A stretch of DNA of 64,000 bases from Lachnospiraceae bacterium (lineage in GTDB: Bacteria > Bacillota > Clostridia > Lachnospirales > Lachnospiraceae): the NCBI GenBank assembly GCA_022792885.1, contig JAAWBX010000022.1, forward strand, positions 18,427 to 82,426, given 5' to 3'. Below, piece after piece: positions 1-7,249 of the stretch (within the stretch, counting starts at the first letter, position 1; each line of letters opens with the position of its first letter). The notes beneath the pieces were generated by a model, which had not been told where the DNA came from, made no database searches, and saw only the letters and a list, made by a program, of their open reading frames with translations. The position numbers and the translations under genes are program-made.

Positions 1-309
1 TCTTATCTCGGATTTTCATATGTAACGTCCTGCACCGTCATGGTCCTGGAAAACGAGGAATTTCTCTGCCAAATCAAAGTCCCCTACATCGATACCGCTG
101 CCGAATATCGTACAACCTCCAAATGCGTAGAACGAAATATCCGCACACTTTTGACAACAATCTGGTCAAACGGCAACCGGGATTTACTGACCGAAATCGC
201 CGGCGCACCGCTGCATCGGAGGCCAAAAAACAAAGCGTTCATCGGTATGCTGGCAGATTATGTAAAAAAGGCGGAATGCCCTCCGGACGCACCACAAAAA
301 ACGGAATAA
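1..309 (+). CDS. Spo0A C-terminal-type DNA-binding protein, 5' end cut by window
   Basis: The reading frame is open to the left edge, so the true start lies outside the window. The visible part resembles the Spo0A C-terminal effector domain: a helix-turn-helix with the run TTSKCVERNIRTLL, then WSNGN, then a C-terminal KAFIGMLADYV. In Spo0A these helices bind 0A boxes in DNA. No receiver domain is visible here; it may lie upstream or be absent, as in stand-alone Spo0A_C regulators. The first ATG at position 40 falls inside the domain, so it is unlikely to be the start. The match is by recognition of the motif pattern; target genes are unknown. Confidence 0.7.
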   Translation, partial: SYLGFSYVTSCTVMVLENEEFLCQIKVPYIDTAAEYRTTSKCVERNIRTLLTTIWSNGNRDLLTEIAGAPLHRRPKNKAFIGMLADYVKKAECPPDAPQKTE

Positions 310-330
310 CCTCTTTTTCTTCCCTGAAAA

Positions 331-374
331 ACTCCGCCCCCGCTTCGCATACGTCCGGTACGCAAAACGGGGGC
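331..374 (-). terminator. Hairpin terminator after the carbonic anhydrase gene
   Basis: Arms GCCCCCG (336-342) and CGGGGGC (368-374) pair, with further partial pairing inside the loop. Read on the minus strand the hairpin is followed by GGAGTTTTTC, as expected for an intrinsic terminator of the carbonic anhydrase gene. It lies between two convergent genes and may also stop the plus-strand transcript. Confidence 0.6.
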
Positions 375-398
375 AGATACTAGAACCGTACGGATCGT

Positions 399-968
399 TT
401 AATCAAAAAATTCTACCGCACCGCTTCCGATATGATAGAAGGCTCCGCACACTTTCAGTCCGTCCGCCTTTTCATCCGAAACGCCAAGGCTCTCTTTGAT
501 AATCGATACGCTTCTCTCCACATTCAGACAGCAGGCCCGGTATTCGTCCTTTTCATCACCGATGGCCTTGCAAATCTCGTCCGTTATGTACTTGACGTAC
601 CCTTCGGGAGCGTGCCCCATGGCCGCGCCGACCGCACCGCAATGTTCGTGTCCCAGAACCACAACCAACTTGCAGCCCAGATGATCGGCCGCATATTCAA
701 TGCTTCCCAACTGATGTTTGTCAATTACATTGCCGGCTACCCGGATCACAAACAGCTCGCCGATCCCGGCCGTAAAAATGCTTTCCGGAATCACGCGCGA
801 ATCGGAACAGGTTACGACAACCGCGTAGGGCGCCTGGCCTTCCTCGCAGGTCGTCTTCCGAATCTCGGGGGAAATATCTCCCGGATTGGTCTTGGCGGAC
901 AGATAGCGTTCATTTCCTTCTTTTAATTTTGTCAGTGCTTCTGCTGCGGATACATGTTCAATCTGCAT
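399..968 (-). CDS. Beta-class carbonic anhydrase
   Basis: A 189-residue protein that interconverts CO2 and bicarbonate in the cytoplasm. The zinc ligands and catalytic dyad of beta carbonic anhydrases are present: Cys54-x-Asp56-x-Arg58 (CSDSR) and His107-x-x-Cys110 (HEHC). The segment RVAGNVID and the helix GSIEYAADHLG are also typical of the family, and the length is normal. A GGAAAGGAAG site precedes the ATG. The gene is single, with its own promoter upstream and a terminator hairpin downstream. In an anaerobe it probably supplies bicarbonate for carboxylases or balances CO2. Confidence 0.95.
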   Translation of the reverse strand: MQIEHVSAAEALTKLKEGNERYLSAKTNPGDISPEIRKTTCEEGQAPYAVVVTCSDSRVIPESIFTAGIGELFVIRVAGNVIDKHQLGSIEYAADHLGCKLVVVLGHEHCGAVGAAMGHAPEGYVKYITDEICKAIGDEKDEYRACCLNVERSVSIIKESLGVSDEKADGLKVCGAFYHIGSGAVEFFD

Positions 969-1033
969 AACTTTTCTTCCTTTCCATTTGATTTTTCAGA
1001 TCAGAATCTTCCCTGTCGGTTTTATTCTAATCC

Positions 1034-1062
1034 AGTATAGCACAGCGCGAATAAAATTTCAC
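1034..1062 (-). promoter_or_regulatory. Sigma-A promoter of the carbonic anhydrase gene
   Basis: On the minus strand an extended -10 box TGCTATACT (core 1034-1039) lies 17 bases from a weak -35 GTGAAA (1057-1062). It is about 65 bases upstream of the start codon. Confidence 0.55.
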
Positions 1063-1087
1063 CTTCGTTTCGCAAAAAGAAAACGTT

Positions 1088-2251
1088 TTATCTTCCAAAA
1101 TAAGCGTTCACGCCGTCCGTGATACCGCGCACGATCTGATCCTGAACCGAATCCGAAGCCATCGCCCCGTCGTCCCCCGGATTACTCATAAATCCCATCT
1201 CGATGATGCTGACCGGCATCTGACACCAGTTGATTCCGGTCATGGTATCCGTGATCATCACGCCCCGGTTGCGAAATCCGGTCTGCGCGCACATATGATT
1301 CAGAATCTCGGCCGACAGGCTCTGGCTCTTCTGCGCGATCCCGGCACAATAAGGATTCCCGGTACTCGGAGCCATGGTGAGGCTCCCGTTTACCCCGGAA
1401 TCCGACGAACTGTTGGCATGAACCCGAAGAAAAATATCCGCTCCGTATTCATTCGCCAGCGTCGCCCGCTCCGCGTTGCTGATATCCACCTCATGCGTCT
1501 CCCGAATCATCAGAACCGAATACCCCTGGGCCAGCAAAGCATCCCTGAGCTTCATGGCAACCGTCAGATTCAACTGATACTCGTCCAGCCCGCTGACACA
1601 CCCGCTGGTTCCGCTGGTCACGCGGGCCTTCATCTCCGAAGAACCGGGACCGTTCGGCTCCTTCGTACTGCTCCCGTGAAGCTGATGGCCCGCGTCGATC
1701 GCCACCAGAATCCCGTTCGAACCCTCATGATAAATCCCGGGTCCCGGAATCCCCTGCGCCGACGCCGGACGCTCCTGCTTCTCTGTGGAAAGATATTCAC
1801 TGTACACGTAAGCGGTCTCGCCCCGGTACGTGACCCTCGACCAGCCGTTTTCCCCCACGCCCGTCCGCAAAAGCTCCTCGTTCCAATCCAGCACCCCGAG
1901 TTTTTCCGCATCGGTACCGGGACCTTTTCTCACGTTTACCTGGGACGTCGTGGCGTAAACCGTCTCGTTTACTTCCGCATACGCCGATTCCGTCTCCGGA
2001 GGCGCCGTCGCTTCCGGCGTCGTCTCCGCTTCGGAAGGCGCCGTTTCCCCCTGCGCGCTCTCCGATGTTTCCGGCGATTCCGTCTCCGGTTTTTCGGTCG
2101 AAATCGTGCAAAACGCATTCTGACTCTGCCCGTCCGCAAACGATCCGCTCTGCGTCCCCTTACCTTCTTTCCCGCAGGCGGCAAGAAGAAAAAGAAACGC
2201 CAGGCACAATAACATCACCCGGATCCTTTTTTTATTCCCGAAAGTTCTCAT
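1088..2251 (-). CDS. SH3b-domain N-acetylmuramoyl-L-alanine amidase, lipoprotein
   Basis: A predicted lipoprotein that cleaves the amide bond between muramic acid and the stem peptide. The N-terminus has a basic stretch, a hydrophobic core and a lipobox LAAC (Cys about 26). A Thr/Glu/Pro-rich linker follows, then a bacterial SH3 domain with VNVRKGPGTDAEKLG, then an Amidase_3 catalytic domain. Likely zinc ligands and the catalytic Glu sit in DAGH, the SSEMKA region, RVHANSS and SIIEMGFMSN. The ATG at 2251 is chosen over an upstream in-frame GTG at 2266 because GAGGGG sits seven bases before it. The gene follows mnmA closely. Confidence 0.88.
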   Translation of the reverse strand: MRTFGNKKRIRVMLLCLAFLFLLAACGKEGKGTQSGSFADGQSQNAFCTISTEKPETESPETSESAQGETAPSEAETTPEATAPPETESAYAEVNETVYATTSQVNVRKGPGTDAEKLGVLDWNEELLRTGVGENGWSRVTYRGETAYVYSEYLSTEKQERPASAQGIPGPGIYHEGSNGILVAIDAGHQLHGSSTKEPNGPGSSEMKARVTSGTSGCVSGLDEYQLNLTVAMKLRDALLAQGYSVLMIRETHEVDISNAERATLANEYGADIFLRVHANSSSDSGVNGSLTMAPSTGNPYCAGIAQKSQSLSAEILNHMCAQTGFRNRGVMITDTMTGINWCQMPVSIIEMGFMSNPGDDGAMASDSVQDQIVRGITDGVNAYFGR

Positions 2252-2262
2252 ATAGGTTCCCC

Positions 2263-3342
2263 TCACTCCATTCCTCTCTCAATCGTTCCGCCGCCCAGCA
2301 CACAGCCGTCCCGGTAAAAAACAACAGCCTGTCCCGGCGTCGCCGCGCGAACCGGCTCCGAAAAATAACACTTAGCTTCGTCCGGGCCGGTCCGCCTCAC
2401 CAGACAGCGGGCCCCCTTGTGGTTGTAGCGAATCTTTGCCGTCACTTCCTCCTCCGGAAAATCCGGCTCGGCCATAAAATGAAGCCCCTTACAGATCAAA
2501 TGCCCGGTGAAGACTTCCTCCGCCTCCCCGATCACCACCTCGTCCGTCTCCGGCCGGATTTCCGTCACGAAAACCGGATGCCCCATCGCCAGATTCAGCC
2601 CCTTCCTCTGACCGATCGTATAATGTGTAATGCCTTTATGACGTCCCAGCACACGGCCTTTTCGATCCACGAAATTCCCCTCCGGCACGGCCCCGCAAAG
2701 CTCCCGGTCCAGAAAAGCCCCGTAATCGTTGTCCGGAATAAAACAGATCTCCTGGCTGTCCGGCTTATGCGCCACCAAAAGCCCCAGCTCCTCTGCGATT
2801 CCCCGAACTTCTTCTTTCGTGTATTCTCCCAGCGGCATCCAGGTACGGGCCAACTGCTCCTGGGTCAGGCCGTACAACGCGTACGTCTGATCCTTCTCCG
2901 CCGTTTTCGCCGTCTTCAGCGTATAACGACCGTTCGGCCCCTTAACCACCCCGGCATAATGGCCGGTGGCGATTCCGTCCGCCCCGATGGACAAAGCCCG
3001 GCTCAAAAGCGCCTCCCATTTCACATAGCGATTACAGGCAATACAGGGATTCGGCGTCCGGCCCAAACGATATTCCCGAACAAAATAATCTATCACCCGA
3101 CGCTTAAATTCATCCCGGAAATTCATCACATAATGAGGAATCCCCAGCGCATGCGCGACCCTTCTGGCATCCTCCACGGCAGAAAGACCGCAGCAGCCTC
3201 CGTCCCCGGAAACCTCTGCGGTATTTTCTTCCTGCCAGATCTGCATCGTCACCCCGATCACGTCATAGCCGTCTTTTTTCAACAAATAAGCGGCCACGGA
3301 AGAATCCACGCCCCCCGACATCCCGACGACTATTTTTTTCAT
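2263..3342 (-). CDS. mnmA: tRNA-uridine 2-sulfurtransferase MnmA
   Basis: MnmA makes 2-thiouridine at wobble position 34 of tRNA-Lys, -Glu and -Gln, using ATP and persulfide sulfur. The 359-residue protein begins with a PP-loop, SGGVDSS (about 9-15). The two catalytic cysteines are in NPCIAC (about 100) and EICFI (about 200). The length is typical. The start codon overlaps the iscU stop by one base, so the two genes are probably translationally coupled. The placement after iscS and iscU makes functional sense, because IscS supplies the sulfur. Confidence 0.97.
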   Translation of the reverse strand: MKKIVVGMSGGVDSSVAAYLLKKDGYDVIGVTMQIWQEENTAEVSGDGGCCGLSAVEDARRVAHALGIPHYVMNFRDEFKRRVIDYFVREYRLGRTPNPCIACNRYVKWEALLSRALSIGADGIATGHYAGVVKGPNGRYTLKTAKTAEKDQTYALYGLTQEQLARTWMPLGEYTKEEVRGIAEELGLLVAHKPDSQEICFIPDNDYGAFLDRELCGAVPEGNFVDRKGRVLGRHKGITHYTIGQRKGLNLAMGHPVFVTEIRPETDEVVIGEAEEVFTGHLICKGLHFMAEPDFPEEEVTAKIRYNHKGARCLVRRTGPDEAKCYFSEPVRAATPGQAVVFYRDGCVLGGGTIERGME

Positions 3343-3788
3343 CAGTACTCTTCCTCTGCGGCTTCCTCATGCTCGCTGATATCGTTTACCGGACGCGCCA
3401 GACCTTCGATCACAATCCCGTGTTTTTCCGCGTAATCCCACAAAGCCGCATGGATTGCCTCCTCCGCCAGCAAAGAACAATGTACCTTTACGGGCGGAAG
3501 ACCGTCCAAAGCCTCCATAACCGCCTTGTTGGTAACTTCCAGAGCCTCCCGGACGGTCTTCCCTTTCACCAGTTCCGTCGCCATGCTGCTGGTGGCCACC
3601 GCGGCTCCACAGCCGAAAGTTTTAAATTTCGCCTCCCGGATAATCTCGTTTTCATCAATATCCAGATACATCCGCATGATATCGCCGCACTTGGCGTTCC
3701 CTACGGTACCTACGCCGCTGGCCTCCTCCATCTCACCCATATTCCGCGGGTGCTGAAAATGATCCATGACTTTTTCGCTGTACTGCAT
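3342..3788 (-). CDS. iscU: Fe-S cluster scaffold protein, IscU/NifU N-terminal type
   Basis: This 148-residue protein is a scaffold on which Fe-S clusters are built with sulfur from the adjacent cysteine desulfurase. The three conserved cysteines are visible at about 34 (NAKCGD), 60 (TFGCGAA) and 104 (VHCSLLAEEA). The Asp after the first Cys, typical of IscU, is also present. The acidic C-terminal tail is longer than in Escherichia coli IscU. A strong AGGAGG lies upstream of the start. The order iscR-iscS-iscU-mnmA on one strand is common in Clostridia. Confidence 0.93.
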   Translation of the reverse strand: MQYSEKVMDHFQHPRNMGEMEEASGVGTVGNAKCGDIMRMYLDIDENEIIREAKFKTFGCGAAVATSSMATELVKGKTVREALEVTNKAVMEALDGLPPVKVHCSLLAEEAIHAALWDYAEKHGIVIEGLARPVNDISEHEEAAEEEY

Positions 3789-3810
3789 TGTATTTTCCTC
3801 CTGAAATCTC

Positions 3811-5004
3811 TTAACGTTCTTTTTTCTCTCTCATAAAATCCTCGTACAAAGGCGACATATCCCGCAGACGGGCCACGATCTCTTTCAACTGATCCACCAC
3901 ATAATCGATATCCTCTTTTGTCGTCTCGTCGCTTAAGGTCAGTCTCAACGACCCGTGAGCGATCTCGTGAGGCAGGCCGATCGCCAGCAACACGTGTGAC
4001 GGATCCAGGGACCCCGAAGTGCAGGCCGAACCGCTGGCCCCGCAGATTCCCGCCATATCCAGCATAATCAAAAGAGACTCCCCCTCAATAAACTGGAAGC
4101 AGAAATTCGCGTTGTTCGGCAGGCGCTTCGTCCGGTGGCCGTTCAAACGCACGTAGGGAATCTCCGTCAGGACCCTGTCGATCAGATAATCCCGCAAAGC
4201 GGTAACCTCTTCCATGTCTTTCCCCATGGAATCCTGATGCATGCCCGCCGCTTTCGCCAGCCCCACAATGTACGGAATATTCTCCGTACCGGCCCGGCGG
4301 CGGCGTTCCTGAGCGCCTCCGTGAATAAAAGAGCCGATTTTTACGCCTTTGCGGATATAAAGAAACCCGACGCCCTTCGGCGCGTTGATCTTATGGCCGC
4401 TGGCGCTCAACATATCAATATTCATCTCGTCCACCTGAATCGGAACATGGCCATATGCCTGAACCGCGTCCGTATGAAAAAGAATCCCCCGCTCCTTCGC
4501 GATCGCCCCGATCTCTTTGACCGGCTCAATGGTCCCGATCTCATTGTTGGCAAACATCACCGAGATCAGGATCGTCGTCGGACGGATCGCCGCTTTTAGA
4601 ACGTCCAGATCTACCCGGCCAAATTCATCCACATCCAGATATGTCACTTCAAATCCCCGCTTTTCCAGATATTCCCCGGTGTGCAGGATCGCGTGGTGTT
4701 CGATCTTCGTCGTGATAATATGATTCCCTTTGTCCTGATACGCTTCGGCCGCCGCCTTCAACGCCCAGTTATCCGCTTCGGTGCCGCAACTGGTAAAATA
4801 GATCTCTTCCGGCTTCGCGCCAAGAGACTCGGCGATCGTTTCCCTCGCCTTCCGAATCGGTTCTTTCATATTAGAAGCAAATTCATAAACGGCGGAGGCA
4901 TTCCCGTACTGCTCGGTAAAATAGGGAAGCATGGCTTCAACGACTTCCGGCTTGCAACGGGTCGTCGCCGCGTTATCCAGATAGATCATCTTCGTTTTTT
5001 CCAT
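3811..5004 (-). CDS. iscS: Cysteine desulfurase, NifS/IscS type
   Basis: A pyridoxal-phosphate enzyme that converts cysteine to alanine and leaves a persulfide on its active-site Cys. The protein is 397 residues. Key features are LDNAATT at the N-terminus, HTDAVQAYGH, the PLP-lysine region SASGHKINAPKG, RRAGTENIPYI, and the catalytic-Cys loop GSACTSGS. It delivers sulfur to the IscU scaffold and MnmA encoded just downstream. A GGAG site precedes the ATG. NifS and IscS names are used interchangeably for such clostridial enzymes. Confidence 0.96.
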   Translation of the reverse strand: MEKTKMIYLDNAATTRCKPEVVEAMLPYFTEQYGNASAVYEFASNMKEPIRKARETIAESLGAKPEEIYFTSCGTEADNWALKAAAEAYQDKGNHIITTKIEHHAILHTGEYLEKRGFEVTYLDVDEFGRVDLDVLKAAIRPTTILISVMFANNEIGTIEPVKEIGAIAKERGILFHTDAVQAYGHVPIQVDEMNIDMLSASGHKINAPKGVGFLYIRKGVKIGSFIHGGAQERRRRAGTENIPYIVGLAKAAGMHQDSMGKDMEEVTALRDYLIDRVLTEIPYVRLNGHRTKRLPNNANFCFQFIEGESLLIMLDMAGICGASGSACTSGSLDPSHVLLAIGLPHEIAHGSLRLTLSDETTKEDIDYVVDQLKEIVARLRDMSPLYEDFMREKKER

Positions 5005-5078
5005 TGTATTTCTCCTTTTTCTTTTCTTCTATTATATTCATATCATACCACCGCTTGACAGGAGCACGCGTACCCTCA

Positions 5079-5537
5079 TCAAACGACGGTGCCCTCGGAA
5101 ACGGAAAAGCCGTCGTTCAGCGCGCGGCTTAAGGCCACCAGCTCGTCCAGATAAATATGATTCACCGTATCCTCAATGCTCCGGTAGATCTTCTGCCAGA
5201 CATACTTTGTAACGCAGCTTCCGGAAACTTCACAGGAAACGTTCTCCTCATCCAGCCCGGCACAATCAATGGGCTTTAAATCGCCTTCCAGGACCAAAAG
5301 CACCTCCCCCACCGAGATCTCCTCCGGTTTCTTCGCCAGAAGATAACCTCCCGACGCACCCCGGACGCTTCTTACCAGGCCGGCCTTCTTCAGCTTCCCG
5401 ATCAACTGCTCCAGATACCGTTCCGCGATATTCTGCCTTCCGGCAATGCTGTGGATCGATACCGGCCCGTCTTCGCTGTGTACCGCCAGATCCACCATCG
5501 CGCGCAGCCCGTATCTTCCTTTTGTGGAAAGAATCAT
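5079..5537 (-). CDS. iscR: Rrf2-family transcriptional regulator, IscR-like
   Basis: A 152-residue winged-helix regulator with MxLSTKGRYGLRAM at the start and the recognition-helix region RYLEQLIGKLKKAGLV, followed by the wing RGASGGY. Three cysteines at about 92, 102 and 108 match the positions that bind an Fe-S cluster in IscR. It heads the isc operon, so it probably represses iscS-iscU-mnmA when clusters are sufficient. Family and context support the IscR role; CymR-type Rrf2 regulators lack these cysteines. Confidence 0.88.
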   Translation of the reverse strand: MILSTKGRYGLRAMVDLAVHSEDGPVSIHSIAGRQNIAERYLEQLIGKLKKAGLVRSVRGASGGYLLAKKPEEISVGEVLLVLEGDLKPIDCAGLDEENVSCEVSGSCVTKYVWQKIYRSIEDTVNHIYLDELVALSRALNDGFSVSEGTVV

Positions 5538-5590
5538 CGCCTCACCTTCCGTCTAATTCCTAGTATTTTAATCGGATTTTGTCTTTATTC

Positions 5591-5619
5591 AGAATAGCAC
5601 CGCTCTTTTCGTTTGTCAA
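5591..5619 (-). promoter_or_regulatory. Sigma-A promoter of the isc operon
   Basis: Minus-strand -35 TTGACA (5614-5619) and -10 TATTCT (5591-5596) are separated by 17 bases. Between the -10 box and the iscR start lies CTAGGAATTAG, a small imperfect dyad that could be part of an Rrf2 operator; this last point is inference. Confidence 0.8.
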
Positions 5620-5680
5620 GCCATTGTCCTATTTATTTTTCCCATGGAATATACTGTAAAAAATGCTGTGGAGCGCTTTT

Positions 5681-7246
5681 ATGAAATCTTTCCCGCATAA
5701 ATTGTCCTTTTTGAAAAATCCCCTGCTTTTCGGTACGTTATTGCTCACCGGAACGGGGATTCTTGTCCGCATCATCGGTTTTTTTTACCGAATCTACCTG
5801 TCCCGGACCATCGGCGCCGAAGGTATGGGACTCTATCAGCTTATTTTCCCCGCTTACAACGTCTGTTATGCTCTGTGCTGCAGTTCCGTCCAGACGGCCG
5901 TTTCCCGCTTTGTCGCCGTGGAAAGCGCCAAAGGAAGCAGCGGACAATCCAAAAATTACCTGACTGCCGGTATGTTTCTGTCCCTGCTCGTCTCTCTTTC
6001 GCTGACCGTCGGGCTCTATCAGGGAAGCGCCTTCGTCGCCTCCCGGCTGCTCTTAGAGCCCCGCTGCGAACCGCTGCTTCCCATTCTTGCCCTGGCGCTC
6101 CCTTTTAATGCGATTCACGCCTGCGCCTACGGCTATTATTACGGACGAAAAAAAGCGGAAGTACCCGCTCTCTCCCAGCTTTTTGAGCAGATCGTCCGCG
6201 TTCTCGTCGTCGTAGCCCTCTGTGAAAACAGCCGCATCCAAGGAGGCGCTCCCACCGTCGCCTTCGCCGTGACCGGCCTGGTTCTGGGCGAGATCGCCGC
6301 CCTTTTATTCTCCCTCGTATGCCTGGCAAGGCTTCTGAGCGCGGAAAAACATACCGCGAAAGCGGATTCCTCCGTCCTCTCCTCTTTTCCGGGCCTGTTT
6401 TCCCACGCCGGACAGCTTCTAAAACTCTACCTCCCCCTGTGCGCAAACCGGCTGACCATCAATCTGCTTCAAAGCATGGAAGCCGTCCTGATTCCGGGAA
6501 GCCTTCAGCTTTTCGGCCTTGGCTCCTCCGAGGCCTTAAGCCTGTACGGCGTTTTCACGGGAATGTCCCTCCCGTTTATTTTATTTCCCACCGCCGTGAC
6601 CAACTCGCTGGCCGTTATGCTGCTGCCCGCCATCGCGGAAGCGGGGGAACGGGGCGACCTGGAAAAAATCTCCCGCACAACCGGCATGACCATCCGCTAT
6701 TGCCTATATATCGGAATCTTGTTTACCGGGATCTTCTTCTGCTTCGGCCCGGATATGGGGCAGATCATCTTCGGAAACGCCGAAGCCGGACGTTTTATCT
6801 CCATCCTGGCCTGGCTCTGCCCTTTTTTATACCTCTCCGGCACGGTTTCGAGTATTTTAAACGGACTCGGGAAAGCCGGAAACGTGTTCCTTCACTCCCT
6901 CGGAGGGCTAAGCCTGCGCCTGGCCTTCGTCGTATTCGGGATTCCCCGTTTCGGAATCACGGCTTACCTCTACGGAACCCTGGCCGGCGAACTCCTGATC
7001 ACGGCCCTTCATGTAACCTGTTTCTGCAAAGATTTTCCTCTGGCTTTCCGGGCCGGCTATACGCTGATCCGTCCCATGGCGGCCTGCGTCCTCTGCCGGT
7101 TCTTAATCGGAGCCCTCGCCAAAAAAACGGCCGGGACAATCTTCGGAATCCCGTTTTTTACCCTGGCCGCCCATTGCGCGCTCTTCGCCGCCGCCTACCT
7201 TCTGATTCTTTTTCTCACGAAAAACAGCGAACTGGAAGCCCGGTAA
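5681..7246 (+). CDS. Polysaccharide/lipid-II-type flippase, SpoVB/MVIN family
   Basis: A multi-pass membrane protein of about 521 residues of the MOP superfamily, with roughly 12-14 hydrophobic segments. The N-terminal region TGILVRIIGFFYRIYLSRTIG and EGMGLYQLIFP is typical of SpoVB/YtgP-like flippases of Firmicutes. Members move lipid-linked cell-wall or spore-cortex precursors across the membrane. The ATG at 5681 is preferred to one at 5663 because GGAG at 5670-5673 is seven bases upstream of it. The gene is divergent from the isc operon and converges on ligA with a gap of only 3 bases. Which SpoVB paralogue it is cannot be settled here. Confidence 0.88.
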   Translation: MKSFPHKLSFLKNPLLFGTLLLTGTGILVRIIGFFYRIYLSRTIGAEGMGLYQLIFPAYNVCYALCCSSVQTAVSRFVAVESAKGSSGQSKNYLTAGMFLSLLVSLSLTVGLYQGSAFVASRLLLEPRCEPLLPILALALPFNAIHACAYGYYYGRKKAEVPALSQLFEQIVRVLVVVALCENSRIQGGAPTVAFAVTGLVLGEIAALLFSLVCLARLLSAEKHTAKADSSVLSSFPGLFSHAGQLLKLYLPLCANRLTINLLQSMEAVLIPGSLQLFGLGSSEALSLYGVFTGMSLPFILFPTAVTNSLAVMLLPAIAEAGERGDLEKISRTTGMTIRYCLYIGILFTGIFFCFGPDMGQIIFGNAEAGRFISILAWLCPFLYLSGTVSSILNGLGKAGNVFLHSLGGLSLRLAFVVFGIPRFGITAYLYGTLAGELLITALHVTCFCKDFPLAFRAGYTLIRPMAACVLCRFLIGALAKKTAGTIFGIPFFTLAAHCALFAAAYLLILFLTKNSELEAR

Positions 7247-7249
7247 CCC

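Noticed and set aside
2065..3435. Long plus-strand open frame opposite the amidase and mnmA genes
   Set aside because: It lies antisense to two clear genes, is rich in Arg/His/Pro from reverse-complement codon bias, and resembles no family.
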